From NCBI GenBank assembly GCA_028280715.1, contig JANQLG010000024.1, positions 62,001 to 126,000 of the forward strand: a stretch of 64,000 bases of DNA, in the 5' to 3' direction. The DNA is from Spongiibacteraceae bacterium. GTDB taxonomy: Bacteria; Pseudomonadota; Gammaproteobacteria; Pseudomonadales; Dasaniaceae. How positions within the stretch are numbered: position 1 is the stretch's first letter; the number at the start of each line of letters is the position of its first letter. The notes under the pieces are model-generated. The model saw only the letters and a list, made by a program, of their open reading frames with translations. It did not search any database and was not told the DNA's origin. A program made the translations under genes and the position numbers. This document shows positions 17,987 to 25,792 of the stretch, in pieces.

Positions 17987-18032
17987 GCTCCTTACGGGTT
18001 AAAGCCATCCATCTAGTGGTATGGCAAGGAGC
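17987..18032 (-). promoter_or_regulatory. S6:S18 autoregulatory leader of rpsF
   Basis: In the mRNA direction, GCTCCTT (18032–18026) pairs with AAGGAGC (17993–17987), which is the rpsF ribosome binding site. Inside it, GCCAT (18025–18021) pairs with ATGGC (18008–18004). The upper stem stacks directly on the lower one on the 5' side. On the 3' side a ten-base bulge contains CCCGT, including the CCG trinucleotide characteristic of the known S6:S18 binding motif that mimics 16S rRNA. Binding of S6:S18 would keep the ribosome binding site closed. Confidence 0.8.
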
Positions 18033-18071
18033 CAGCCAGCATTAAGCATGACTGGAATTTAAGAGGCGCGA

Positions 18072-18100
18072 ATTTTAGGCAAGACAGCCATCAGTTGCAA
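18072..18100 (-). promoter_or_regulatory. Sigma-70 promoter of the rpsF operon
   Basis: On the minus strand, TTGCAA (18100–18095) is followed after exactly 17 bases by TAAAAT (18077–18072), then a GC-rich discriminator CGCGCCTC. The predicted start near 18065 places the S6:S18 leader in the 5' untranslated region. GC-rich discriminators are typical of growth-rate and ppGpp-controlled promoters. Confidence 0.75.
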
Positions 18101-18208
18101 GGCTTTTGTGTTGATTTTCTGAACAAATTTCTATGCAAAAACAAACAGTAAGGATTCAAAAAGACTCGAAGCTGGGGCCTTTTTCACACATTGCTGCCAA
18201 TATATTTG

Positions 18209-20713
18209 TTATGTACCCGTAAAAGAACCGGTATCGGAAGCACCAGGGCGCAATTCTATTACAGGGCTTACATCACCTTTATTCGGAAGCAAATATTTCT
18301 CTGCAAACGCCTCAGAATCCAAGGGCTTGTCATACAAATATCCCTGATAGATGATATTGCCATACTTTCCTAACCACGCCTTCTGATCATCGGTTTCCAA
18401 GCCCTCAGCAACAACAGTGAGCCCCATGGTCTCTGCTATAGCCACAATCGAGGCAACAAGTGCTTCATCCTGCTTATCGAAGGTGAGATCTTTGATAAAA
18501 CTCTTATCAATTTTTACCTTATTAACCGGTAATTGCTTCAAATAACTGAGTGAACTGTATCCGGTCCCAAAATCATCCAGCGCAAAGGTAATTCCGATAG
18601 ACTGAAGAATCTCCATCCTTTCAATCACCTCTTCAAGATGTATCAATGCTGCGCTTTCCGTAATTTCCAACTCAATAAAACGGGCTGGTAATCCAGTTTG
18701 TTTCAATATTGCCTTCACATCTTGTACAAAACTTGACCTATGCAACTCCTTTGAGCTCAAATTGACTGAAAAGCGAAACCCCTCAGCCAGAGTACCAGCA
18801 CGATATTGTTTAGCACCATATTCACAGACAGCCCTAAACACCTGGCGATCAACTTCACTAATCATTCCCGAGCTTTCGAGGAAGTCCAAAAACGCGGCAG
18901 GTGACAATAAACCTTTTTCAGGATGATTCCATCTCACCAATGCCTCCGCCCCGGATAAACACTCATTCTTGCTATTAACCTGAGGCTGCAAATAGAACAC
19001 AAACTGGCTCTCTCTAATCGCATTACGTATCTCAGCTTCTAACCGAACCAGACGATCTGCTTCAACAGCCATAGATTGCTCAAAAAATAGGTAGGCATTG
19101 CGTCCACCCTGTTTGGCCTTATACATGGCAGTATCGGCATAGCGTAACAACGTTTCGGCATTTTCATCACGTTGTGGATAGAGCACCACGCCAATACTGG
19201 CACTGATATTAAACTCATAGCTACCCATATTGATCGGCTGACTTAACCTGCTTAGCAATCGACCTGCAAGCTCAGATGCCTGCGTTTTAGCAACCTCCAT
19301 TTCAGATGATAAATCAGGCATACTCAGGGTAAATTCATCACCACCTAACCTAGCTAAGGTGTCAGTTTGCCTGACCTGAGACTTCATGCTTTCAGTTAGG
19401 CGCAATAGCAATTGGTCACCGACTGAATGCCCCATAGTGTCATTAACTCGCTTAAAGTCATCGAGATCAATGTACATTAAAGCGCCATAAGTACCATCTC
19501 GCTGGCTCCGTGAAATATCCATACTGAGCCGATCAAAAAGCATATTCCTATTGGGCAAATTGGTGAGCGTGTCAAAATAAGCCAGGCTTTCCACCTGCTT
19601 CTCTGCCTCAACCCTGCCGGTAATATCGTAAGCTACCACTAACACACAACGTTGCTGGTAGAAATCGAAGGGAATATAGCTTATCTGGAAAATATGCTTT
19701 AAACCGTTGTAGTCAGTGGCCTCTCCTTCATAGTCATAACGTGCCCTGCCATTGGACTCAACGTCCTTTAGACTGACTAACAAACGGTCAGCCTCATCAG
19801 AGTTGATCATTTTGTGTCTTAAATAGCAGTTCTTATCAATTAACTCATCAACGCTGGCACCATAAAAATCGGCAGTTGCCTGATTCAAAAAAACAAAATT
19901 ACCCGCTTCATTCAAGGCATAAACAGCACTGGGGCTGGAATCCAAAATAAGCCTGAGTTGTTTAGTACTTTGTCGTAAATGAGACTGTTCTTCCTCAACC
20001 GCACCCAGCGTTTGGTTAATCGCCTTGATAATCTGTGCCAGCTCATCATGCTTGTGATCTCTCAGCGGCTCAATTCGCCGCCCATCAGCCTTAGAAGGAT
20101 CAATTTGGGATACATCACGTGCAATGGATAAAAGAGGTCGCGTTAACGCCAGGTGATACAAGCCCATCAAGACAATCGCTAGGCCCGCATTTCGTAGCAC
20201 CCCGGAGACAAAAATGGTAAGCGCTCTATCGTAAAATGGGGCAAGCGCCGTATCGTTATCGACAACAATGACAAAATAGCCCTCTTCGGCCCCTCCAGGA
20301 TAGACAAGGCTAGATGAGTACTCCCGTTTTTCCTCTGTAAACAACCGAGTAAGCCAACGGGTAGAACTTGGCTCTGATTTCGGTTCAGACTCATGTCTGG
20401 CCATAACCCTGCCGCTATCATCAAAAATAGTGGCTTTCAAAATAAAATCGTAGTGCTGAACACCCTTCACCACCTCATCGGCTAAACGGTTATCCAGTAA
20501 ATGAACAGCATGTTGGGCACTATTTTCCGAGACTCGAAACACTTCTTTGACGCGACTCTCAATTGCAGAATGCTGGTTAGAAAAGTCCAGCGACACCTGC
20601 ACTGCCGCGCCAACAACACCTAACACCAGAGCAATACCCAAACTTGCCCTCAGAAGCTTATAGGCTAGGCTTTTAAAGAATGCGATTGAATATGTAGGTT
20701 TGGAGACATCCAT
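18209..20713 (-). CDS. PAS–GGDEF–EAL cyclic-di-GMP protein
   Basis: An 834-residue membrane protein. An N-terminal helix (about 22–42) and a second helix (about 172–195) frame a periplasmic sensor region. A HAMP-like stretch follows, then a PAS domain (about 250–375), a GGDEF domain (about 380–545) and an EAL domain (about 565–810). GGDEF is intact (LARLGGDEFTL near 455), with an inhibitory RxxD site (RQTD) five residues before it. The EAL signature EALVRW (near 590) and DDFGTGYSSLSYL are also intact. It may therefore both make and break cyclic di-GMP. The net activity cannot be read from sequence. It is a single-gene unit downstream of nothing obvious, with its 3' end near the rpsF promoter. 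Confidence 0.94.
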   Translation of the reverse strand: MDVSKPTYSIAFFKSLAYKLLRASLGIALVLGVVGAAVQVSLDFSNQHSAIESRVKEVFRVSENSAQHAVHLLDNRLADEVVKGVQHYDFILKATIFDDSGRVMARHESEPKSEPSSTRWLTRLFTEEKREYSSSLVYPGGAEEGYFVIVVDNDTALAPFYDRALTIFVSGVLRNAGLAIVLMGLYHLALTRPLLSIARDVSQIDPSKADGRRIEPLRDHKHDELAQIIKAINQTLGAVEEEQSHLRQSTKQLRLILDSSPSAVYALNEAGNFVFLNQATADFYGASVDELIDKNCYLRHKMINSDEADRLLVSLKDVESNGRARYDYEGEATDYNGLKHIFQISYIPFDFYQQRCVLVVAYDITGRVEAEKQVESLAYFDTLTNLPNRNMLFDRLSMDISRSQRDGTYGALMYIDLDDFKRVNDTMGHSVGDQLLLRLTESMKSQVRQTDTLARLGGDEFTLSMPDLSSEMEVAKTQASELAGRLLSRLSQPINMGSYEFNISASIGVVLYPQRDENAETLLRYADTAMYKAKQGGRNAYLFFEQSMAVEADRLVRLEAEIRNAIRESQFVFYLQPQVNSKNECLSGAEALVRWNHPEKGLLSPAAFLDFLESSGMISEVDRQVFRAVCEYGAKQYRAGTLAEGFRFSVNLSSKELHRSSFVQDVKAILKQTGLPARFIELEITESAALIHLEEVIERMEILQSIGITFALDDFGTGYSSLSYLKQLPVNKVKIDKSFIKDLTFDKQDEALVASIVAIAETMGLTVVAEGLETDDQKAWLGKYGNIIYQGYLYDKPLDSEAFAEKYLLPNKGDVSPVIELRPGASDTGSFTGT

Positions 20714-21168
20714 AACTGTAATAGCGATGGCTTCCTTTATTAATCATTGGATTTTAGGGTAAACGGTGTTGCTGTAACCCCATATTCTATTGATAGATAC
20801 AGCTGTAAACCAATGACCGTCATTATCAATGTGGGGTATAAACTGAATTCTACACATTTGTTTATAGTAAAAAATACAGCTTATAGATCAAATCTAGAGG
20901 TCACTTATACTACTGTCAAGCATTACAATTTACTAGAATTCCCTGTAAATAGTACACAATCACCAAGGAGTTAAATTTTTCAAATTTTGCTTTATGTATC
21001 AAATTAGGAACCTACCATTCAATTTTATCCAATCAGCAGTTACCATAAAGGTAGCCAATATGCTTACAAACTGACACACTATGGCGCTTGTGTCAGTGAG
21101 AAAGGACTTTCAAATATACAGCAATCACAGCCAAAGAATTGTGTAACTTTTAACACGGCCTATAAGTA
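20714..21168. other. 455-bp AT-rich spacer with a long imperfect hairpin
   Basis: This spacer separates the divergent GGDEF/EAL and solute-binding genes. At 20777–20837 an imperfect hairpin is visible: ACCCCA with TGGGGT as outer arms and ATTGATA with TATCAAT as inner arms. I see no coding region with a ribosome binding site and no other clear element. Promoters for both flanking genes must lie here. Confidence 0.5.
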
Positions 21169-21966
21169 ATGGTTAACATCATTGAGAAAAAGTCCTTTTT
21201 TCAAGAAAAACGCAAAAGTTATCTAGTTAAAGTATTTTGCTTTTTACTCACGCTTCTAAGTATGCACAGTGCTCATTCAGATGCACCTATATTTATTCAT
21301 GGATACGAATTAGAGTTTCGGCTTGTGAAGGGCGGCACCACACAATACAACGCTCTATTTGATACATTAAAAAAAGAAGGGTTAAATTTTGAGCTTAAAA
21401 TAAGTCCTGTCAGACGTACACTAAGGGAATTTAAACCTGAAACTAACACATCATGTATTTTTCCAGTTTCAACTGATGTATTAATTAGAACTGATCCAGA
21501 CTTTAAGAACAGCAATTTAATAACATCTGACGCCGTGGATATAGTAAGTCTAAGAGTATTTACAAGAACAGGAGCCAAGGTAATATCAGACTTACAACAA
21601 TTACACGGTAAAAAAATTGCCATATGGAGTGGTCTAAACCCCGATACATTACTATCAGGGATTGATGCTCATATTGAAACTACTCATAGCGAATTAAATA
21701 GAGTAAAGATGCTTGATGCGAAGAGGATAGATGTGATTTTTGGCTTTATGCCTGATGTGATTTTAGCAGCCGAACAATTAAACTTACCTTTTCCCATATA
21801 CGATAAAAGCTTCGCTCTCCTTAATAACGAAAACACTTCGTTAGTATGTAAAAAAACACCTGAAAATGAAAATTTTATTATGCAGTTTAATCAGACAATC
21901 AGAAAACTAAAATCCAATGGCGAACTGAAACGCATACTTGGCCCTCATGCAGAACTCGCTGATTGA
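21169..21966 (+). CDS. Periplasmic solute-binding-like protein (SBP family 3 type)
   Basis: A 265-residue protein with a basic N-terminus and signal peptide (hydrophobic core VFCFLLTLLSM, then HSAHSD, cleavage near residue 38). The mature part resembles amino-acid-type periplasmic binding proteins: LRVFTRTGAKVISDLQQLHGKKIAIWSG matches the hinge region where such proteins discuss a motif for the ligand, and FNQTIRKLKSNGELKRILG is the usual C-terminal helix. There are no transporter permease genes nearby, so it may act as a sensor or an orphan binding protein. It is more AT-rich than its neighbours. It ends 10 bp before the convergent citrate-synthase-like gene. Confidence 0.75.
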   Translation: MVNIIEKKSFFQEKRKSYLVKVFCFLLTLLSMHSAHSDAPIFIHGYELEFRLVKGGTTQYNALFDTLKKEGLNFELKISPVRRTLREFKPETNTSCIFPVSTDVLIRTDPDFKNSNLITSDAVDIVSLRVFTRTGAKVISDLQQLHGKKIAIWSGLNPDTLLSGIDAHIETTHSELNRVKMLDAKRIDVIFGFMPDVILAAEQLNLPFPIYDKSFALLNNENTSLVCKKTPENENFIMQFNQTIRKLKSNGELKRILGPHAELAD

Positions 21967-21976
21967 GCTTGCTTTT

Positions 21977-22795
21977 TTATAAGCCAATCACTTTCCTTTC
22001 TGACTCACCTCGATACTCAATATCATCGACCTGCAGAGGAGAAAAAAGGCCAGGCTTATCATCGACATTATCAACATAAGATGCTGCAACACCACTAACC
22101 ACCATCGCTGAATAGATTCTGCAAGCATCGGTGGAAGTCACTCCCTGATCAATCATGAAAGCCGACATATAACTATTTAAATTCATCACTTCATCAAATT
22201 TTTTAGCGAGCTCTTCTTCAATCTCAAATGCCAAGGAAACATAAGGTCCTACCTCAAAACCATTATCTCTAGCCACTCTCTCAAGAGCACTCACTCTTTC
22301 ATCACCTCTAACTAAAGGCCGTGCATACCCCATAAGATGAGGCTTTCCTCCATGAGCATCTACTTCATTTTGAATAAAATCAGCAACAGCAACTCCATCT
22401 TCACGAATCGTTTTGTATGCTGATTTAATAAAATTCATCCCTTTAATAAAAGTTCGAGGGCCATATGCTAAAGACTCTGCAGCCATATTTCCTGCAGAAA
22501 CAGATGCCATTGGGGTAGCATGTACAGTACCACCTAACGCTCCCACTCGATTACACCAGACCCTGGAATCAGGCCAGCTTAAACAAATAAAAGCTGCTTC
22601 TATCCAAGCGGAAAACTCTCTAGTAGGCATTTTGCCGGTAGCATTTAATATTACTATTTGCATATAGGAGCACTTACCTACGAAGTCATTAACCAAGTCA
22701 TATCCATGACTCTCAACCTTCGTACCAATTCGCCACCCACCTTTTTTGCTTTTTATTTTTCCTCTTCGTTCATCCCATTCTGAGAAACTGCTCAT
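21977..22795 (-). CDS. Citrate-synthase-like protein, subunit 1
   Basis: A 272-residue protein related to the citrate synthase / citryl-CoA lyase superfamily but shorter than true citrate synthase (about 430 residues). The C-terminal part follows the family: GYARPLVRGDERVSALE corresponds to the GFGHxxY..DPR block, and IYSAMVVSGVAASYVDNV to the G..AHxxE helix. The histidine normally in GFGH is replaced, and no histidine is seen in the first catalytic block (SAGNMAAESLAYGP). It may be a pseudoenzyme subunit or catalyse altered chemistry. It overlaps the upstream, related gene by four bases (ATGA), so the two are translationally coupled and probably form a heteromer. Confidence 0.7.
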   Translation of the reverse strand: MSSFSEWDERRGKIKSKKGGWRIGTKVESHGYDLVNDFVGKCSYMQIVILNATGKMPTREFSAWIEAAFICLSWPDSRVWCNRVGALGGTVHATPMASVSAGNMAAESLAYGPRTFIKGMNFIKSAYKTIREDGVAVADFIQNEVDAHGGKPHLMGYARPLVRGDERVSALERVARDNGFEVGPYVSLAFEIEEELAKKFDEVMNLNSYMSAFMIDQGVTSTDACRIYSAMVVSGVAASYVDNVDDKPGLFSPLQVDDIEYRGESERKVIGL

Positions 22796-23637
22796 GCCAC
22801 ATTCTCCCTGACAAAGGATGGCCGCTCATCACCGTCATCTTCACTATAGTCAATCTCATAGTTGTCATCAGTTTCGAAAAACATGCTAGCCAATGGCTTG
22901 TCTGCATATTCAACACCATGAGCTAATAAACCTGGAGCAGCTAGCAGCTGCATTAGACCGCAGCCTTGCTTTGGCAAAAAACCAAGCTCCAGAAGAGTTG
23001 CTGCACAGATGCCTGTTTTTATGATTCCTATGTTCATAGGTTTAAGTAAATCACTAAGCTGCTTAGCACAAACAAGAACATTTGAACCCTTCGAAATTTC
23101 TATCATTTTTTCTAATAATCGATAGGCATAATGATCTACATCGCCATATAAAGAACCAAAACCTACAGGCACCTCTAATTCACCATCTAAAATTTTTTGT
23201 GCAACTTCATCAATAGACTTTTTATCAAGATCTTGAAACTGCTTCATTGCCTTTTCTACATTTGCCGCCCCATCAAATTCGCCGCCATAAATTGACAATG
23301 CAACCGGCAAAACATTGGTAGGAATCGTTTTGCCGACACCCGCCGTAATACTTGCTTGTGTGGCAGGATGTCTTATACCGGGATTGATTAAAGCGACAGC
23401 AAGTCTTCTGAATAGCTCTCTTTGTTCTGAGTTAGGCAACTCACCACGAAATAAGAGAAAAATAATGTCTGACAACTCACAATTATCCATCAAATCTAAA
23501 TGGTCATAACCATGGTATCTAACTTGTTTCACTAAGTAGGGATTATGGTCACTTGCAACTTCCTGTGAAATATTAGTTGCTAACCTGGTAGCAAATTGCT
23601 TACCGCGATTACGAACATTATCACTTAATTTAGACAT
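22792..23637 (-). CDS. Citrate-synthase-like protein, subunit 2
   Basis: A 281-residue member of the citrate synthase / citryl-CoA lyase superfamily. Recognisable blocks are INPGIRHPATQASITAGVGK, YGGEFDGAANVEKAM (equivalent to the LHGGA region, with aspartate in the histidine position), VPVGFGSLYGDVDHYAY (equivalent to GFGHxxY, with serine for histidine) and LLAAPGLLAHGVEY. Both classical catalytic histidines therefore appear changed. An acidic tail follows (about 255–275). It is coupled to subunit 1 by a four-base overlap and lies 17 bp downstream of the ThDP enzyme gene, so all three should form one operon. The reaction is unknown. Confidence 0.72.
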   Translation of the reverse strand: MSKLSDNVRNRGKQFATRLATNISQEVASDHNPYLVKQVRYHGYDHLDLMDNCELSDIIFLLFRGELPNSEQRELFRRLAVALINPGIRHPATQASITAGVGKTIPTNVLPVALSIYGGEFDGAANVEKAMKQFQDLDKKSIDEVAQKILDGELEVPVGFGSLYGDVDHYAYRLLEKMIEISKGSNVLVCAKQLSDLLKPMNIGIIKTGICAATLLELGFLPKQGCGLMQLLAAPGLLAHGVEYADKPLASMFFETDDNYEIDYSEDDGDERPSFVRENVA

Positions 23638-23654
23638 ATCAACGCCCTAATGAC

Positions 23655-25463
23655 TTAACCACCTGGGGTTGCTGAAGTATTAACCGCCAACCCTTTAATA
23701 CGATCACTCATCGGTGGTATTTCTTCACGATCAATGCGCACATCTAATAACGTAGGACCAGTACGATTAAACAACTTATTTAAGTCCACATTATTCAATG
23801 ATTCCGCACTATCAATAACAACACTGGAGACACCCATCGATTGCGCCATAACAGAAAAGTCAATTTTATTCAGCTCCCAACCGATAGACTCCTGTTCACC
23901 CAATCGTTGTCCGTGCAATACCATCCCCAATGCAGAATCATTGAGAACCAAAAATACAATCGGTAAGTGATGTTGCGCAGCAACAGTAATTTCTTGCGCT
24001 GCCATCAGGTAAGAACCATCACCTACGATGCATAGTGTTGGTGCTTTCCGGTTTGCCATACAAGAACCAATGGCGGCACCAATTGACCACGCCATCGAAC
24101 CAAAGCCCATTCCGTAATAACAGTTACCCTCATTGTTCTTGGTCATCAAATAGTGAATTGTCCATGCCCATGCATTACCGGCATCAATAAAAACTCTGGT
24201 TTGCTCAGGTAGTTTTTTTGACAACATATACATTAATCGCTGAGGCTTAATCGGAACTTGTGCCGAAAAACACTTTTCCTCAGCTTCGACTGGCACGTAA
24301 CCGCCAAAGGCGTTTCGCTCAGCGTTTATTTTTAATGAAGTCCACTTGCGCCCCCATTTACGCGCTGTTTGGACCTGTTTAATAAGGCGGGAAAAAATTG
24401 AAGAGATATCACCCAACACATGCAGGTTTGCCATTGGCGATCGGGTAAAGTGTTCCACGGTAGAATCGATATGCACTAACTTGCTATTCAGCAAGTCATC
24501 AGTCCACCCGCTGGTGCCCAATTCTTCGAGTTCTGCACCTATTGCGATAATCAGATCCACTTTCGGGTCTTGCAATAATTCTTTTGCACTAGCGTGGCCA
24601 GCAAATCCATATACTCCATGATAGTGAGGATGCATTTCATTAACCCAGCCTTTGCCAGCAGGCCCTGTAACAAAGCCAGCCCCTGTCAACTCGATAAACT
24701 GCATAACCTGACGCTGTGCTTTACCGACACCTTGCCCGATATAGATAGCAATGCCGTCTACCTTAGCCAGTTTTTCACACAACGCTTCTATAGTCGTCGA
24801 GTCAATCGATGGGAATTCCTGAATTAATAAATCAGCATGTATATGAGAGCGAATATTTGTCGGTGTTCTTAAAACATCTGATGGAATACTGATATGCGCC
24901 GGGCCATGTGGCACACGGTATGCAGCCATAATCGCCGAGATCAGCTTACTTTCCAGTTGATCAGCATGTGAGACTAACGTATTGAATTGCGAGCAATAAC
25001 GGAACATTCCGACGGTATCTATCGCAGTACAGCTAGATTCTTGTAATGCTCGTTTACCAAATTTTGGTAATGGCGTTTGCGCTGTGATGACTAGCATAGG
25101 AATTTTTTCAGCTAATGCAGAGCTAACACCGGTGATTAAGTTTGTTGTTCCCGGCCCTGTGGTCGCACAAACAACACCCAACTTGCCAGTTTCACGATAG
25201 TAGCCATCCGCCATAAATGCAGCGCCACATTCATGCCTGGCAACAACCAATTTGGGCCCACCTCTACGTTCACTGCGTGCTAACGCATTGAGAAAGGGCT
25301 CAATAGCTCCTCCTGGTACACCAAAGACAACATCAACACCAATATGCGATAGATACTCAACGATCATATCGGCGTATGTTGTTTTCGAGATAGATTGTGT
25401 ATCTATGAATTTAAGGTTGGCACCTGTTCTTTTAACAAGATTCGTTTCTTTAATGATGTGCAT
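23655..25463 (-). CDS. Acetolactate-synthase-like ThDP-dependent enzyme
   Basis: A 602-residue thiamine-diphosphate enzyme with the three-domain layout of acetolactate synthase / POX-type decarboxylases. The catalytic glutamate lies in RHECGAAFMADGYYRETG (near residue 78). CATTGPGTTNLITGVSSAL follows, and the ThDP/Mg motif is GDGSYLMAAQEITVAAQHH with ND 26 residues on (near 495–522). The substrate-specific lid cannot be assigned to isoleucine/valine synthesis, and no ilvN-like regulatory subunit is adjacent. The neighbouring citrate-synthase-like pair suggests a dedicated pathway in which a 2-oxo-acid-derived acyl unit is condensed or cleaved. That is inference. It is divergent from a TonB receptor gene. 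Confidence 0.85.
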   Translation of the reverse strand: MHIIKETNLVKRTGANLKFIDTQSISKTTYADMIVEYLSHIGVDVVFGVPGGAIEPFLNALARSERRGGPKLVVARHECGAAFMADGYYRETGKLGVVCATTGPGTTNLITGVSSALAEKIPMLVITAQTPLPKFGKRALQESSCTAIDTVGMFRYCSQFNTLVSHADQLESKLISAIMAAYRVPHGPAHISIPSDVLRTPTNIRSHIHADLLIQEFPSIDSTTIEALCEKLAKVDGIAIYIGQGVGKAQRQVMQFIELTGAGFVTGPAGKGWVNEMHPHYHGVYGFAGHASAKELLQDPKVDLIIAIGAELEELGTSGWTDDLLNSKLVHIDSTVEHFTRSPMANLHVLGDISSIFSRLIKQVQTARKWGRKWTSLKINAERNAFGGYVPVEAEEKCFSAQVPIKPQRLMYMLSKKLPEQTRVFIDAGNAWAWTIHYLMTKNNEGNCYYGMGFGSMAWSIGAAIGSCMANRKAPTLCIVGDGSYLMAAQEITVAAQHHLPIVFLVLNDSALGMVLHGQRLGEQESIGWELNKIDFSVMAQSMGVSSVVIDSAESLNNVDLNKLFNRTGPTLLDVRIDREEIPPMSDRIKGLAVNTSATPGG

Positions 25464-25777
25464 GGCTCACCAAGACTCCTAGTAAACTGCAAGTGAGACA
25501 ACTCCCTGTCAAACCCGCAACGCTCCTTCAATGCTGGAACTACCAATACTCATGCGAGGCTCTACTGTCGGTTTTTTGACAAAACAGCGAAAGATAATTT
25601 ACCAAATGCAAGCATCAGGCCATCCGTGATAACTCATTGAGAATAAATTAATTTCTGGAGTAAATGAGATTTATCTCCTAAGCTCATAATCATCAAACGT
25701 GAGCATTAGGGCTTGTTTGTCCAAGGATTATGCAATCACCCTGTTTTATTTAGTGTAATTCTTGAACTTTTTAAGAA
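25464..25777. other. Divergent promoter region, ThDP operon / TonB receptor
   Basis: An AT-rich spacer between the minus-strand ThDP operon and the plus-strand TonB receptor. It must hold both promoters, but I see no operator or promoter good enough to name. Confidence 0.4.
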
Positions 25778-25792
25778 GGATAATGTTTATCC
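25778..25792 (+). promoter_or_regulatory. Inverted repeat covering the TonB receptor ribosome binding site
   Basis: GGATAA-TGT-TTATCC is a perfect 6-bp inverted repeat ending directly before the ATG at 25793. It includes the AAGGA ribosome binding site. In RNA it would fold into a small hairpin that could hide the site. It could also be a DNA operator. Confidence 0.5.

Noticed and set aside
20747..20974. Possible 75-codon gene in the spacer upstream of the solute-binding gene
   Set aside because: No usual start codon with a ribosome binding site, composition unlike a protein, and it overlaps the hairpin.
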